DNA from: Clostridium sp. BJN0013
Lineage (GTDB): Bacteria; Bacillota; Clostridia; Clostridiales; Clostridiaceae
Direction: 5' to 3'
DNA: 64,000 bases
NCBI RefSeq assembly: GCF_040939125.1
Contig: NZ_CP162495.1
Location: forward strand, 1,426,001 to 1,490,000
Shown: positions 1-7,517 of the stretch, piece by piece
Layout of the letters: every line of letters starts with the position of its first letter
How positions within the stretch are numbered: position 1 is the stretch's first letter
The notes under the pieces: model-generated
What the model was told of the DNA's origin: nothing
Seen by the model: only the letters and a program-made list of their open reading frames with translations
The model's database searches: none
Program-made: the position numbers and the translations under genes

Positions 1-129
1 ATTGGCGTTTTTAGCTATATTACCTACATTTGCTTTTTCAAAACCTCGCTCTGAAAATTCATTTACAGCAGAACGCATTATGCTTTCTTTCTTTTTTTCT
101 TCCAAATTTAAAAATGTTTTTTTTGGCAT
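1..129 (-). CDS. TetR-family regulator, N-terminal part (runs off the window)
   Basis: Only the first 43 codons lie in the window. The reverse strand opens with MPKKTFLNLEEKKKESIM and continues into a helix-turn-helix region ending near VGNIAKNAN, which is the usual start of a TetR DNA-binding domain. A GGAGGT ribosome binding site lies at 138-143 and an extensive palindrome lies just upstream, as expected for an autoregulated TetR gene. The ligand-binding domain, and so the effector, is outside the window. Confidence 0.8.
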   Translation of the reverse strand, partial: MPKKTFLNLEEKKKESIMRSAVNEFSERGFEKANVGNIAKNAN

Positions 130-144
130 TACACTATACCTCCA

Positions 145-188
145 TATAATGTGACTAAGAAGTCATATGACTTCTTAGTCACATTATA
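145..188. promoter_or_regulatory. Perfect 44-bp palindrome, probable TetR operator
   Basis: The two halves (145-166 and 167-188) are exact reverse complements, centred between 166 and 167; each carries GTGACTAAGAAGTCAT or its complement. TATAAT occurs at both outer edges, so the reverse-strand copy (188-183) can serve as the -10 box of the TetR gene starting at 129. Binding of the regulator there would block its own promoter. Assignment to this TetR protein is inference from position. The lack of a T-run argues against a terminator. Confidence 0.7.
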
Positions 189-254
189 ATACTTAATTCT
201 ATATAAGTCAAACTGTAATAAATCTTTAAAGTATATAATCTCCATCAAAGTATA

Positions 255-283
255 TTGACAATCATAGTAATTTGATATATATT
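255..283 (+). promoter_or_regulatory. Promoter of the first PadR-HAAS operon
   Basis: TTGACA at 255-260 and TATATT at 278-283 are separated by 17 bases, a good sigma-A promoter. The expected start of transcription is near 290, about 30 bases before the PadR start codon. Confidence 0.65.
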
Positions 284-323
284 GTAATTGGGCAATCAAA
301 GAAATACAATGGGAGGTGATAAG

Positions 324-659
324 ATGGACTTAAAAACACCATCAGATCTGCTGCGGGGACATACAGATACTATTGTTTTATCCATTTTAATTAAAGGAGA
401 CAGTTATGGGTATAAAATTCATAAAGCAATTATGGAAAAGGCTGAGAATCAGTTTGAATTAAAAGAAGCAACTTTGTATTCAAGTTATAGAAGGCTGGAG
501 CAGGGTGGGTATATTACTGCTTATTGGGGAGATGAATCCCAGGGAGGGCGCCGTAAATACTACAGAATTACTGGAAAGGGAAAGGAACTGTACAGACAAA
601 ATAAAGAAGATTGGGAATTTTCGCAGAGAATACTCAATAAATTGTTGGAGGGGGAATGA
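324..659 (+). CDS. PadR-family transcriptional regulator
   Basis: A 111-aa winged-helix protein. The sequence LLRGHTDTIVLSILIKGDSYGY, the ATLYSSYRRLEQGG recognition region and the wing GGRRKYYRITGKG are typical of PadR proteins, which bind promoter DNA as dimers and usually repress a neighbouring transporter operon. The start at 324 is chosen because GGGAGGTGAT (311-320) sits just before it; an in-frame codon at 288 has no such site. The gene is followed after 3 bases by a HAAS-domain membrane protein, an arrangement repeated at 13.3-14.5 kb. The ligand is unknown. Confidence 0.9.
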   Translation: MDLKTPSDLLRGHTDTIVLSILIKGDSYGYKIHKAIMEKAENQFELKEATLYSSYRRLEQGGYITAYWGDESQGGRRKYYRITGKGKELYRQNKEDWEFSQRILNKLLEGE

Positions 660-662
660 TAA

Positions 663-1553
663 ATGGATATGAAAGTACAGGTTTATATAGATAGATTATT
701 TCAAGATTATGAAGATACTGCAGAACTTAAGGATTTTAAGGAAGAAATTGCAATCAATTTGCAGGAGCGTATTAAAGAATTTAAAAGCAAGGGTGATTCT
801 CCTGATCAGGCCTTTGATAAGGCATCAGCTGAACTAGGTGATATTACTGAGATTGCAGATCAGATCAGCCGCCAGAAGAGAAAGGAGGTAATTGACAAGA
901 TGTATGTACATTCAAAAATACCAATTGATAAAAAACATGCTGCAGGGTATGTAATTGCAGGTGCTATTGCACTATTTGCAATAATTTCTGCATTTACCGC
1001 TTATTTCAGCACAGGTGATATATCTACGGGAGTATCTGTTTTATCGGTATTTATTTCAATCTCCACAGCTATGTTTGTATTTTTGGGTCTTACCCAGGAA
1101 ACGGACAGTGATTTTCCTATGAAGTGGAAGCGTGCTCTGGTATATGGAATTTCATCAGCTGCAATTGCCTTTGGAGTTTGTATTTCGGCCACGTTGTATT
1201 TTATGAAAGGAATGGTGCTTGAATCTGTATCCGGAAGTCTTATACCTTTTGTAATCCCGGGACTTTGTGTGCTGGTGTTTCTACTGCTTACTGAAAAGGA
1301 TAGACATAAACCCTGGGTACTGGAAAGAGAAAAAGTGTGGAGGGAAAATTATGCTAAAGTCTACAAAGATCCCAAAGTTATGGAACAAAGGGGGCTTTTG
1401 TCTGGAGCACTTTGGTTATTTGCAGCAGCGCTTTTTGTAGTGTTTGGCTTTGTAATTGGATTTAAATACTCCTGGGTAGTATTTTTGTTTGCAGTTGCCG
1501 GGGAGGTGCTTATAGAATTCTGGATGAGTTCAAGAAGTAAAAGTGGAAAATAA
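663..1553 (+). CDS. HAAS-domain (permease-prefix type) membrane protein
   Basis: This 296-aa protein has a soluble N-terminal helical domain (about residues 1-80, ending ELGDITEIADQISRQKRKE) that resembles the HAAS/permease-prefix domain found beside PadR regulators, followed by six or so hydrophobic helices in two blocks (about 95-220 and 245-290). It is probably translated with padR, since only a few bases separate them. HAAS proteins are thought to act with PadR in signalling or to accompany ABC-type exporters, but the function of this one is not established. A terminator hairpin follows directly. Confidence 0.75.
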   Translation: MDMKVQVYIDRLFQDYEDTAELKDFKEEIAINLQERIKEFKSKGDSPDQAFDKASAELGDITEIADQISRQKRKEVIDKMYVHSKIPIDKKHAAGYVIAGAIALFAIISAFTAYFSTGDISTGVSVLSVFISISTAMFVFLGLTQETDSDFPMKWKRALVYGISSAAIAFGVCISATLYFMKGMVLESVSGSLIPFVIPGLCVLVFLLLTEKDRHKPWVLEREKVWRENYAKVYKDPKVMEQRGLLSGALWLFAAALFVVFGFVIGFKYSWVVFLFAVAGEVLIEFWMSSRSKSGK

Positions 1554-1565
1554 AATATAGCTTTC

Positions 1566-1608
1566 TAGCTTTCTATGATAAAATTAAGATATCATAGAAA
1601 GCTATTTA
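1566..1608 (+). terminator. Rho-independent terminator of the PadR-HAAS operon
   Basis: A 14-bp perfect stem (1566-1579 with 1591-1604) is followed by TTTATT. The bases just before it partly duplicate the left arm. Confidence 0.75.
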
Positions 1609-1656
1609 TTATGAAAAAGAATACATAAAGAATTGCAGCGGGGGAGAGAAAAAACT

Positions 1657-2529
1657 GTGGAAAAACAATTAACTAAAATTAATCCTAAATTACTTTTATT
1701 AGTGGGAGTACTTGGAGTATCTTTTTCGTCCATATTTATAAAATACTCAAATGCTCCCAGCCTGGTTATAGCTACTTACCGTTTGGGGTGGACAGTTCTC
1801 ATTCTGTTGCCTTTAATAGGAATGAAATTTCGTGATGAAATTCTAAAACTAAAAAAGGATGATATTTTATGGAATGTACTAAGTGGATTTTTCCTTGCGG
1901 TTCATTTTTCCCTATGGTTTGAGTCTTTAAAATTTACATCAGTTGCCAGTTCAACAGTACTGGTAAGTACGGAAGTTATTTTTTCTGCCCTTGGATTTGT
2001 GCTTATATTTAAAGGTAGAATAAATAAGAGTGGAGTACTTGCAATTATAATTACTTTTTTAGGCAGTGTAGTGATTGCAGCGAATGATTATGGCGGTGGA
2101 AAAAATGTATTGTATGGAGATGCTCTGGCGCTGCTTGGAGCTGTTATGGTTGCAGTATACACATTAATTGGTAGAAAACAAAGGGATCATCTTAGCACCA
2201 CGGTATACACATTTGTAACCTATAGTGCATGTTTTATTACACTTATTATATTTGATTTTATAAGTCATACGCCAATTTATGGGTATGGAATCAATGAAAT
2301 CATTCTTGGACTTTTACTTGGCATTTCCTGTACATTACTAGGCCATAGTGTATTTAGCTGGTGTCTTAAGTATCTAAGTCCCTCTTATGTATCTTCAGCC
2401 AAATTGTTAGAACCGGTATTTGCTTCCATACTGGCCATATTTATTTATGGGGAAATCCCACAGATTTCACAAGTTATAGGAAGTATAATTGTCATTGGTG
2501 GAGTGTACATGTATTCAAGGTATGAATAG
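1657..2529 (+). CDS. EamA/DMT-superfamily transporter
   Basis: About 290 aa with ten predicted membrane helices in two EamA repeats, the usual size for drug/metabolite exporters. The sequence VGVLGVSFSSIFIKYSNAPS and the second-half motif SPSYVSSAKLLEPVFASILA fit the family, which exports small metabolites or amino acids; the substrate cannot be told. I prefer GTG 1657, about 11 bases after GGGGGAGA; a TTG at 1633 lies upstream of that site. A truncated TetR gene follows. Confidence 0.8.
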   Translation: MEKQLTKINPKLLLLVGVLGVSFSSIFIKYSNAPSLVIATYRLGWTVLILLPLIGMKFRDEILKLKKDDILWNVLSGFFLAVHFSLWFESLKFTSVASSTVLVSTEVIFSALGFVLIFKGRINKSGVLAIIITFLGSVVIAANDYGGGKNVLYGDALALLGAVMVAVYTLIGRKQRDHLSTTVYTFVTYSACFITLIIFDFISHTPIYGYGINEIILGLLLGISCTLLGHSVFSWCLKYLSPSYVSSAKLLEPVFASILAIFIYGEIPQISQVIGSIIVIGGVYMYSRYE

Positions 2530-2571
2530 GTACAAATTTAATAAACACCTTGAAATAGGGAAGAGTGGGTT

Positions 2572-2817
2572 TTGAAAAATTCATTTGTAGAGGCGAAAAC
2601 ATTGGACAAAACTAAACAAAAAATTATGAATGCCACAATGTCACTTGTCAAGGATAAAGGCTATGTTGCGACTACTACTAAAGATATTGCAAGTCTGGCA
2701 CAGGTAAACGAGTGTACCATTTTTAGAAAATTTAAAACTAAAAAAGATATTATACTTTGTGCCATGAAAGAAAAAGAATATTATCCAAATGACTTACTAT
2801 TTTACTATGATATTTGA
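2572..2817 (+). pseudogene. Truncated TetR-family regulator
   Basis: An 81-aa open frame from a TTG start contains a normal TetR helix-turn-helix (KIMNATMSLVKDKGYVATTT, then CTIFRKFKTKKDII) but stops just after helix 4. The family usually has a further 110-130 residues for ligand binding and dimerisation, and no continuation was recognised in the 79 bases before the next gene. It is probably a broken regulator that once belonged with the EamA gene; a DNA-binding-only protein cannot be excluded. Confidence 0.6.
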
Positions 2818-2896
2818 ATCGTAAAGTATAATTGAGTCATAAAAGGTGTGCCATAGGTGAATTTAATGGCAACATCCCTTTATAAGTAGTGGTAGT

Positions 2897-3940
2897 TCAC
2901 GTAATTGTTTTAAATTCATATCCTTGAGTCCTTAAATATTCTATAATTTGAGGTAATGCTTTAGCCGTTTCTTCTTTGCCATAAGTATCATGCATTAAAA
3001 TAATTACTTTTTCTTTTGTTCCCACACTTTCCTTTACATACTCTAAAAGCTCTTCTGAATTTTTCTTTCTACCTTCTGCGTCAAAGTCATAGGCATTCCA
3101 ATCTATACTATACATATTTTTTTCTTTTAATTTTTCATTGAATTCACTCAAATTAGGATCATTGTAATATACCCTTGACATATATCCTCCGGGAAGCCTT
3201 AATATTCTTGTATTGAAGCCTTGTCCAACAATATTTCTTATATCGGTATCAGTTTGTTCAACTTCTCCCATACAATAATCTACATCAAGCCTATTTCCAG
3301 GATATAATTTTCTCATGTTATGAGAATAAGTATGGTTTCCAATAGCATGTCCCTCTTCGAATATTTGTTTTACCAGTTCTTTGCTTCTTTCATTTGTTTC
3401 TATATTTTGTCCTATTAAAAAGAAGGTAGCTTTTACGCCATAATTTTTTAGTGTATTTAATATCTGCGGTGTTACAGAAGTAGATGGACCATCATCAAAA
3501 GTAAGAAATGCTATTTTTTCACCATCACTTTCAAACTTATTGTCCAGTATATCTTTTACTTTTTGTGCATCATAAGTATATTGTTTCCCATCATTGGATA
3601 CATTGCCACTATTATAATTTTCCACACTACTAGATAAATTAACCTTATTATTATTTATACTATTGCCTTTATTTCCAGCTGCATTTTCTTCATTATTAGG
3701 CTCTTTATTATTATTGGATTGATTATTATTTTCATTATCCTTTTTAAAAGATTGATTTTTATGAGCTTTATTTCCAGTCAATTCGACAGCAGATATTACT
3801 TTATTATTGCTTATCTTAGGGGTATGAAAATAATTATAACTCTTATATGATATAATAAAAATTGCAATTGCCCCCAACAAAAACAGACATCTATTTCTTA
3901 AAATTTTAATACGTTTATTTCTTCTATTTTTTTTTGTCAT
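2897..3940 (-). CDS. Membrane-anchored polysaccharide deacetylase (NodB domain)
   Basis: 347 aa. An N-terminal membrane anchor (about residues 13-32, after a lysine/arginine-rich start) is followed by an asparagine-rich linker to about residue 110 and a NodB catalytic domain. Family motifs are present: TFDDGPS (catalytic base and metal Asp), HAIGNHTYSH (two metal His), RLPGGY, WNAYDFD and ILMHD. Such enzymes deacetylate N-acetylglucosamine or N-acetylmuramic acid in the cell wall, outside the membrane. The RBS AGGAGA precedes the start. The exact substrate is not predictable. Confidence 0.88.
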   Translation of the reverse strand: MTKKNRRNKRIKILRNRCLFLLGAIAIFIISYKSYNYFHTPKISNNKVISAVELTGNKAHKNQSFKKDNENNNQSNNNKEPNNEENAAGNKGNSINNNKVNLSSSVENYNSGNVSNDGKQYTYDAQKVKDILDNKFESDGEKIAFLTFDDGPSTSVTPQILNTLKNYGVKATFFLIGQNIETNERSKELVKQIFEEGHAIGNHTYSHNMRKLYPGNRLDVDYCMGEVEQTDTDIRNIVGQGFNTRILRLPGGYMSRVYYNDPNLSEFNEKLKEKNMYSIDWNAYDFDAEGRKKNSEELLEYVKESVGTKEKVIILMHDTYGKEETAKALPQIIEYLRTQGYEFKTIT

Positions 3941-4054
3941 TCTTCTTATCTCCTATACCATATGAAACCATAATGTGTATAAAAACCCTTATATAATTTA
4001 TATTACAACATATTTCTTAATTTTAGTTAACAAAAATATAACAAAAATATAAAC

Positions 4055-4258
4055 TATTTTATACTAACGCGGCAATTAACTAATAATCCCATCTTCTTCA
4101 AAGTTGGAGATAAGCACTGCTGCGCCTTGGATAAGTTCTTTCCCTAAAGGATAACGTATTCTAAGTGCTAAAGATACTAAGAATACTGTTAATAAGGTTT
4201 AGATAGAGAAAAGCATTTTTCTATAACAAACTCCATCTGAACCTCTGAATCACTTGAT
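4055..4258 (+). repeat. Dispersed repeat, copy A (long form)
   Basis: Copy A runs from GCGGCAATTAACTAAT (4069), or slightly before, to GAATCACTTGAT (4258). It shares long stretches with the copy near 62.9 kb, including CCCTAAAGGATAACGTATTC and CTAAGAATACTGTTAATAAG. Its ends match copies at 24.9 and 36.1 kb on the other strand. The 3' part can fold (AGGTTTAGATAGAG with CTCCATCTGAACCT). It is followed by a decayed coding fragment rather than an intact gene. The other 3941-4372 sequence shows nothing else recognisable. Confidence 0.8.
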
Positions 4259-4259
4259 A

Positions 4260-4364
4260 TTTAACACTGTAGTTCAGGGATTTGGAAGTGCGGAAAAAGT
4301 GAGTTAGATATTTGGAGAGCCCATAGACTGGACTCCTGGATTACCACTTAAAGCTGATGGATAG
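4260..4364 (+). pseudogene. Short unidentified coding remnant
   Basis: One frame reads TVVQGFGSAEKVS, a stop, then EPIDWTPGLPLKADG and a stop. The second piece looks like real protein but I cannot name the family. It lies just after repeat copy A, where the other copies precede genes, so it may be all that is left of the gene once served by that repeat. Low certainty. Confidence 0.3.
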
Positions 4365-4372
4365 GAGTGTAA

Positions 4373-4708
4373 TTATAAAAAAGATATTATTAAAAATGCA
4401 ATAAGTGCTGTAAATAATGCAATGGCAATGAAAGCACGGGCAGAAGAGCCATAGGAAAGAACTTTATTTTTAATCTGGTAAATTGTTGATATTAGGCCTC
4501 CAATTATTACAATCAACAGTAAGTCCCAGTTTGATGCTATGAACGAACTACTTAAATGTAGTCCCCTTATAAAGGCATCTATGAGAATTGCAAACAACAT
4601 AAATCTGCCGGTATAAGCATCTCCGCGATATACAATAGCTTTTGTTCTCTCATCTACAATACCGTAAATAGGAGTACCTTTATTCTCTTTGTTGCTTTTT
4701 TTAAACAT
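4373..4708 (-). CDS. Small membrane protein of an XRE-membrane operon
   Basis: 111 aa with three predicted membrane helices (about 35-50, 60-78 and 92-110) after a polar N-terminus. The start codon follows the stop of the upstream XRE regulator by three bases, so the two are co-transcribed and probably translationally coupled. Pairs of a 70-aa XRE regulator and a small membrane protein are frequent in Firmicutes, but I do not recognise a defined function. Confidence 0.7.
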   Translation of the reverse strand: MFKKSNKENKGTPIYGIVDERTKAIVYRGDAYTGRFMLFAILIDAFIRGLHLSSSFIASNWDLLLIVIIGGLISTIYQIKNKVLSYGSSARAFIAIALFTALIAFLIISFL

Positions 4709-4711
4709 TTT

Positions 4712-4927
4712 TTATTCCTCCTCTAAGTAGAATAAATCTTTAAAATTTTTTTGTAGACATTTTGAAAGAATGAGTGCTAATTTAGCACTGGGGCAGTATT
4801 GGCCTGTTTCTATAGAACTTATTGTTTGACGGCTTACTCCAGCCATACTGGCAAGTTGACCTTGAGAAATATTAAGTTCAGCACGGGCAACCTTTAAACG
4901 ATTATTCAATTTTATATTAGTGTTCAA
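4712..4927 (-). CDS. XRE (Cro/CI-type) transcriptional regulator
   Basis: 71 aa, consisting of a single helix-turn-helix domain: NRLKVARAELNISQGQLA, SMAGVSRQTISSIETGQYCPS and SAKLALILSKCL. This compact type usually represses its own operon. The promoter and paired repeats upstream (4949-5003) fit autoregulation. The downstream membrane-protein gene is the likely functional partner. Confidence 0.9.
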   Translation of the reverse strand: MNTNIKLNNRLKVARAELNISQGQLASMAGVSRQTISSIETGQYCPSAKLALILSKCLQKNFKDLFYLEEE

Positions 4928-4948
4928 AGTAACACCTCCATCAGTTAG

Positions 4949-5003
4949 ATGGTACCATATGATAATATTTATGTCAAGTATACTTATTAAAATGACAAGT
5001 ATG
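4949..5003 (-). promoter_or_regulatory. Promoter with paired repeats upstream of the XRE gene
   Basis: On the reverse strand TTGACA (4977-4972) and TACCAT (4954-4949) are 17 bases apart. Two direct repeats, TGTCAAGTAT (4972-4981) and TGACAAGTAT (4993-5002), are offset by 21 bases, two helical turns, and the first covers the -35 box. This looks like an operator for the XRE protein. Confidence 0.6.
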
Positions 5004-5121
5004 CCTATAAATAATTGTATTCAAAATACTATAACTTACAGATAGATAGTAATATATTGTATAAAATGATATAATACACTTATAATTCAATTGTAAGAAA
5101 TAAGTTATTAGGGAGAATATT

Positions 5122-5326
5122 ATGAAAATAGAATTGGTGAGAACTAAAAGTGAAATAATAGCCTTTTTATTACCTACTTCTTATGATATCAATTATAAAT
5201 GAATTGGCTTATGGTAATTTTATTGAAAATGTAAAAAAGATTATAGGCATTTTAGGGCTGCTTCCTTTTAGTGTACTGTTTAGTATTCTCATATCCTTTG
5301 TAATTTTTTTGTTTTTGTCTATATGA
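5122..5326 (+). pseudogene. Frameshifted small membrane-protein gene
   Basis: An ATG at 5122 behind GGGAGA opens a 26-codon frame (MKIELVRTKSEIIAFLLPTS) that ends at 5202. A second frame, shifted by one base, overlaps from 5183 and continues with MISIINELAYGNF and a hydrophobic stretch ending FVIFLFLSI at 5326. Read together they would make one protein of about 68 aa with a membrane segment. A one-base indel in a small membrane gene is the simplest reading; two separate short peptides are the alternative. Confidence 0.4.
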
Positions 5327-5389
5327 GAATTTGGAGGAAATATTGCTATATTAAACATGCTTAGAATAAATAAAAATGAGGAGATTAGT

Positions 5390-6253
5390 GTGAAAATTAA
5401 TGCTTTATTTAATAGGGAAAATATAAAAAATACAACTTTTGTCATAGTGGGGTGTTTAGTGTCGGCTATTGGGGTAAATATGTTTTTGGTCACTGCAAAG
5501 TTACTTAGTGGAGGTGTATCAGGTATAGCTATTTTAATACAATATGCCTTTCATATTCCTGCAGGATATACTGTACTAATGGCTAATATACCTTTGTTGG
5601 TTTTAAGTTACAGAAAATTGAACAGAAGATTTACCATATACAGCATAATTGGAACTTTTTCATTATCAGTGTTCTTAATACTGACCCAAAATTTAAGCAG
5701 TATTTTTAAAATACAGGATACACTGCTGTTTTCTGTATATGGAGGAGTGTTAACTGGAATCGGAGCTGGATTGGCGTACTCAAACCACGGCTCAGAAGGT
5801 GGTATGAATATAATAGTAATGCTAGTTAAAAAGAAATATGATAATTTTGATGTAGGACAATTAGGTTTCATTGTAAATTGTGTAATTGTATCTTTAGGGA
5901 TGATGATAAATGGAATAATTATTGCATTATATACATTAATGAGCATGTATATAGCAGCTTTTGTTACAGATAAGATAATTCATGGATTATCAAGAAAAAA
6001 AGTATTACTTATAATTACAGATAAGGAGGATGAAGTTTTTGAATATATAACTACTTTCGTGCATCCTGGAGCTACAATACTAAATGGTAGGGCACTTGCC
6101 GGCAGGGAAAGAAAAGTTATATACTGCATAGTACATATATCAAGACTGCCGCAGTTTAAGTACTGGGTACAGAAAATAGATAAGAATGCTTTAATTTCAA
6201 TAATAAATGCTTCAGAAGTAGATGGTAAAGGATTTAATTCGAGTATTTTATAA
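5390..6253 (+). CDS. YitT-family membrane protein (DUF161 plus DUF2179)
   Basis: About 287 aa. Five or six membrane helices (DUF161, residues about 15-200), with the family hallmark LLSGGVSGIAILIQY and YSNHGSEGGMNII, are followed by a soluble C-terminal DUF2179 domain (VLLIITDKEDEVFEYITTF to the end). YitT proteins are widespread in Firmicutes; their transport role is unproven. GTG 5390 is favoured because GAGGAG lies 6 bases before it; ATG 5357 would add 11 residues but is 20 bases from its nearest GGAGG. A terminator follows. Confidence 0.85.
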   Translation: MKINALFNRENIKNTTFVIVGCLVSAIGVNMFLVTAKLLSGGVSGIAILIQYAFHIPAGYTVLMANIPLLVLSYRKLNRRFTIYSIIGTFSLSVFLILTQNLSSIFKIQDTLLFSVYGGVLTGIGAGLAYSNHGSEGGMNIIVMLVKKKYDNFDVGQLGFIVNCVIVSLGMMINGIIIALYTLMSMYIAAFVTDKIIHGLSRKKVLLIITDKEDEVFEYITTFVHPGATILNGRALAGRERKVIYCIVHISRLPQFKYWVQKIDKNALISIINASEVDGKGFNSSIL

Positions 6254-6352
6254 TTAAGTGGCAGTGCCGATAGCAACTATATCTGATATGAATCATTTTA
6301 GTATGATTTTAAGAAACATATTCTTTTGTATATTTAATAAATTAAAATTATA

Positions 6353-6400
6353 TACCATAATGGGAATATCAATTTCAATGTTCCCATTATGGTATTATTT
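6353..6400 (+). terminator. Terminator after the YitT gene
   Basis: A perfect 14-bp stem (6353-6366 with 6381-6394; arms TACCATAATGGGAA and its complement) is followed by TTATTTTT. Confidence 0.8.
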
Positions 6401-6450
6401 TTCCCATATTTAAATTCTGTAGCTATCTTAGATACAAGTAAATTCAATAT

Positions 6451-6754
6451 TTGTGTATCTGGGTAGGTGACAGAAGAATAGCTGCAAAGGGAGAGATACC
6501 TTTTGATGTAACTACTGACAAACTTACAAATGAAGTGGAAGCTAAGGAAAGCGGTATATTGAGAGAAATGTTGGTTAAAGAAGGAGAAACGGTAAAATGT
6601 CTTAATGTGGGATGCATACCGACTAAAGTACTTCTTCATTCTGCTGAAGTGTTTACTGACATTAAAAATAGCACTGATAGTATTGGTGACCATAGGAAGG
6701 CGTCCTAATATAAAAGATTTAAATGTAGAATCCAACTATAGGAGAAACTTTTAA
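6451..6754 (+). pseudogene. Remnant of a lipoyl-domain dihydrolipoamide dehydrogenase
   Basis: Three pieces of one ancestral protein are visible. First, a lipoyl domain core with the modifiable lysine (VTTDKLTNEVEAKESGIL, then LVKEGETV). Second, the redox-active disulfide region of flavoprotein E3 enzymes (LNVGCIPTKVLLHSAE), reached directly after GETVK although a linker and the FAD-binding segment should lie between. Third, in another frame, IGRRPNIKDLNVES, the NAD-domain motif. So the gene has at least two internal deletions and a frameshift, and its ends are lost. The ancestor resembles E3 enzymes of acetoin or branched-chain dehydrogenase complexes that carry an N-terminal lipoyl domain. 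Confidence 0.75.
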
Positions 6755-6812
6755 AGAAGTTGTACTAGTTGTTCAGAAAAGAGCATTTAGTATGATAAAT
6801 TAAAGTTTAACC

Positions 6813-6852
6813 TTCTAAGCCTTGATAATTTTCATTAAGGCTTAGAATAATT
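6813..6852 (+). terminator. Terminator-like hairpin before the esterase gene
   Basis: The arms TTCTAAGCCTTGAT and ATTAAGGCTTAGAA (6813-6826, 6834-6847) pair with one G-T wobble and are followed by TAATTTTAT. It probably ended the transcript of the now decayed gene upstream. Confidence 0.6.
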
Positions 6853-6897
6853 TTATGCTAAACTTAAAAGTGAATTAATATAAGGGAAGTGGTGAAA

Positions 6898-7458
6898 ATG
6901 AAGGTTGTTTGTCTTGGAGATAGTTTAACCTATGGTTATGGCGTGAGAAGAGGTGAAGTATGGACTGCTTTGTTGAAGAAAAAATTTAAAATTGAAGTTT
7001 TAAATAAAGGCATATCTGGAGATACTTCAGCAGGTATGCTCTCAAGATTATACAGTGATGTCATACTTGAAAAACCATCCTATGCAATAATTATGGGAGG
7101 AACAAATGATTTTATATGGAACTTATCAGTAGGGCAGGTTATGGCAAATATAATATCCATGGTTTTTCAAATTATGCATAACAATATAAAACCTTTAATT
7201 GGTCTGTCTGTGCCTATTTGTGTCAAAACTGCCGTAGACAGGTGGGGCTTTGTAGGTGATTTTGAAAATATAAATATGGATTTAAAGGGACTTAACAATT
7301 CTTTAAAAAATTTTTGTAAAAATTATAATATAAAAATTATTGATTTCTATAGTGAATTTGTTGAGAAAAATGGCAATGTAAAAGAAGAATATTATATTGA
7401 TGGCCTTCATTTAAATTCAGAAGGAAATAAAAAAATGGCTGATATGATTTTTATATAA
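6898..7458 (+). CDS. SGNH-hydrolase (GDSL esterase, TesA-like)
   Basis: 186 aa, a complete single-domain SGNH hydrolase. Block I GDSLTYGYG holds the nucleophilic serine, block II has the glycine in KGISGDTS, block III GGTND has the oxyanion-hole asparagine, and block V DGLHLN has the catalytic Asp and His. These enzymes hydrolyse acyl esters or thioesters. There is no signal peptide, so it is probably cytoplasmic. ATG 6898 follows GGGAAG at a good distance; an upstream GTG at 6889 overlaps that site. Confidence 0.88.
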   Translation: MKVVCLGDSLTYGYGVRRGEVWTALLKKKFKIEVLNKGISGDTSAGMLSRLYSDVILEKPSYAIIMGGTNDFIWNLSVGQVMANIISMVFQIMHNNIKPLIGLSVPICVKTAVDRWGFVGDFENINMDLKGLNNSLKNFCKNYNIKIIDFYSEFVEKNGNVKEEYYIDGLHLNSEGNKKMADMIFI

Positions 7459-7517
7459 AGAATAATGATATAATTATTATGTATTTATGTAAATATTAAA
7501 TTTTCGGAGGAATAAAA

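Noticed and set aside
1001-1192. Reverse-strand frames inside long genes
   Set aside because: They are shadows of the coding strand without ribosome binding sites or family features; the same applies to similar frames inside PBP2, hydA, copA and the P2 ATPase.
4260-4364. Glutamate dehydrogenase remnant from TVVQGFGS
   Set aside because: Only one short motif resembles it and the second piece does not fit that family.
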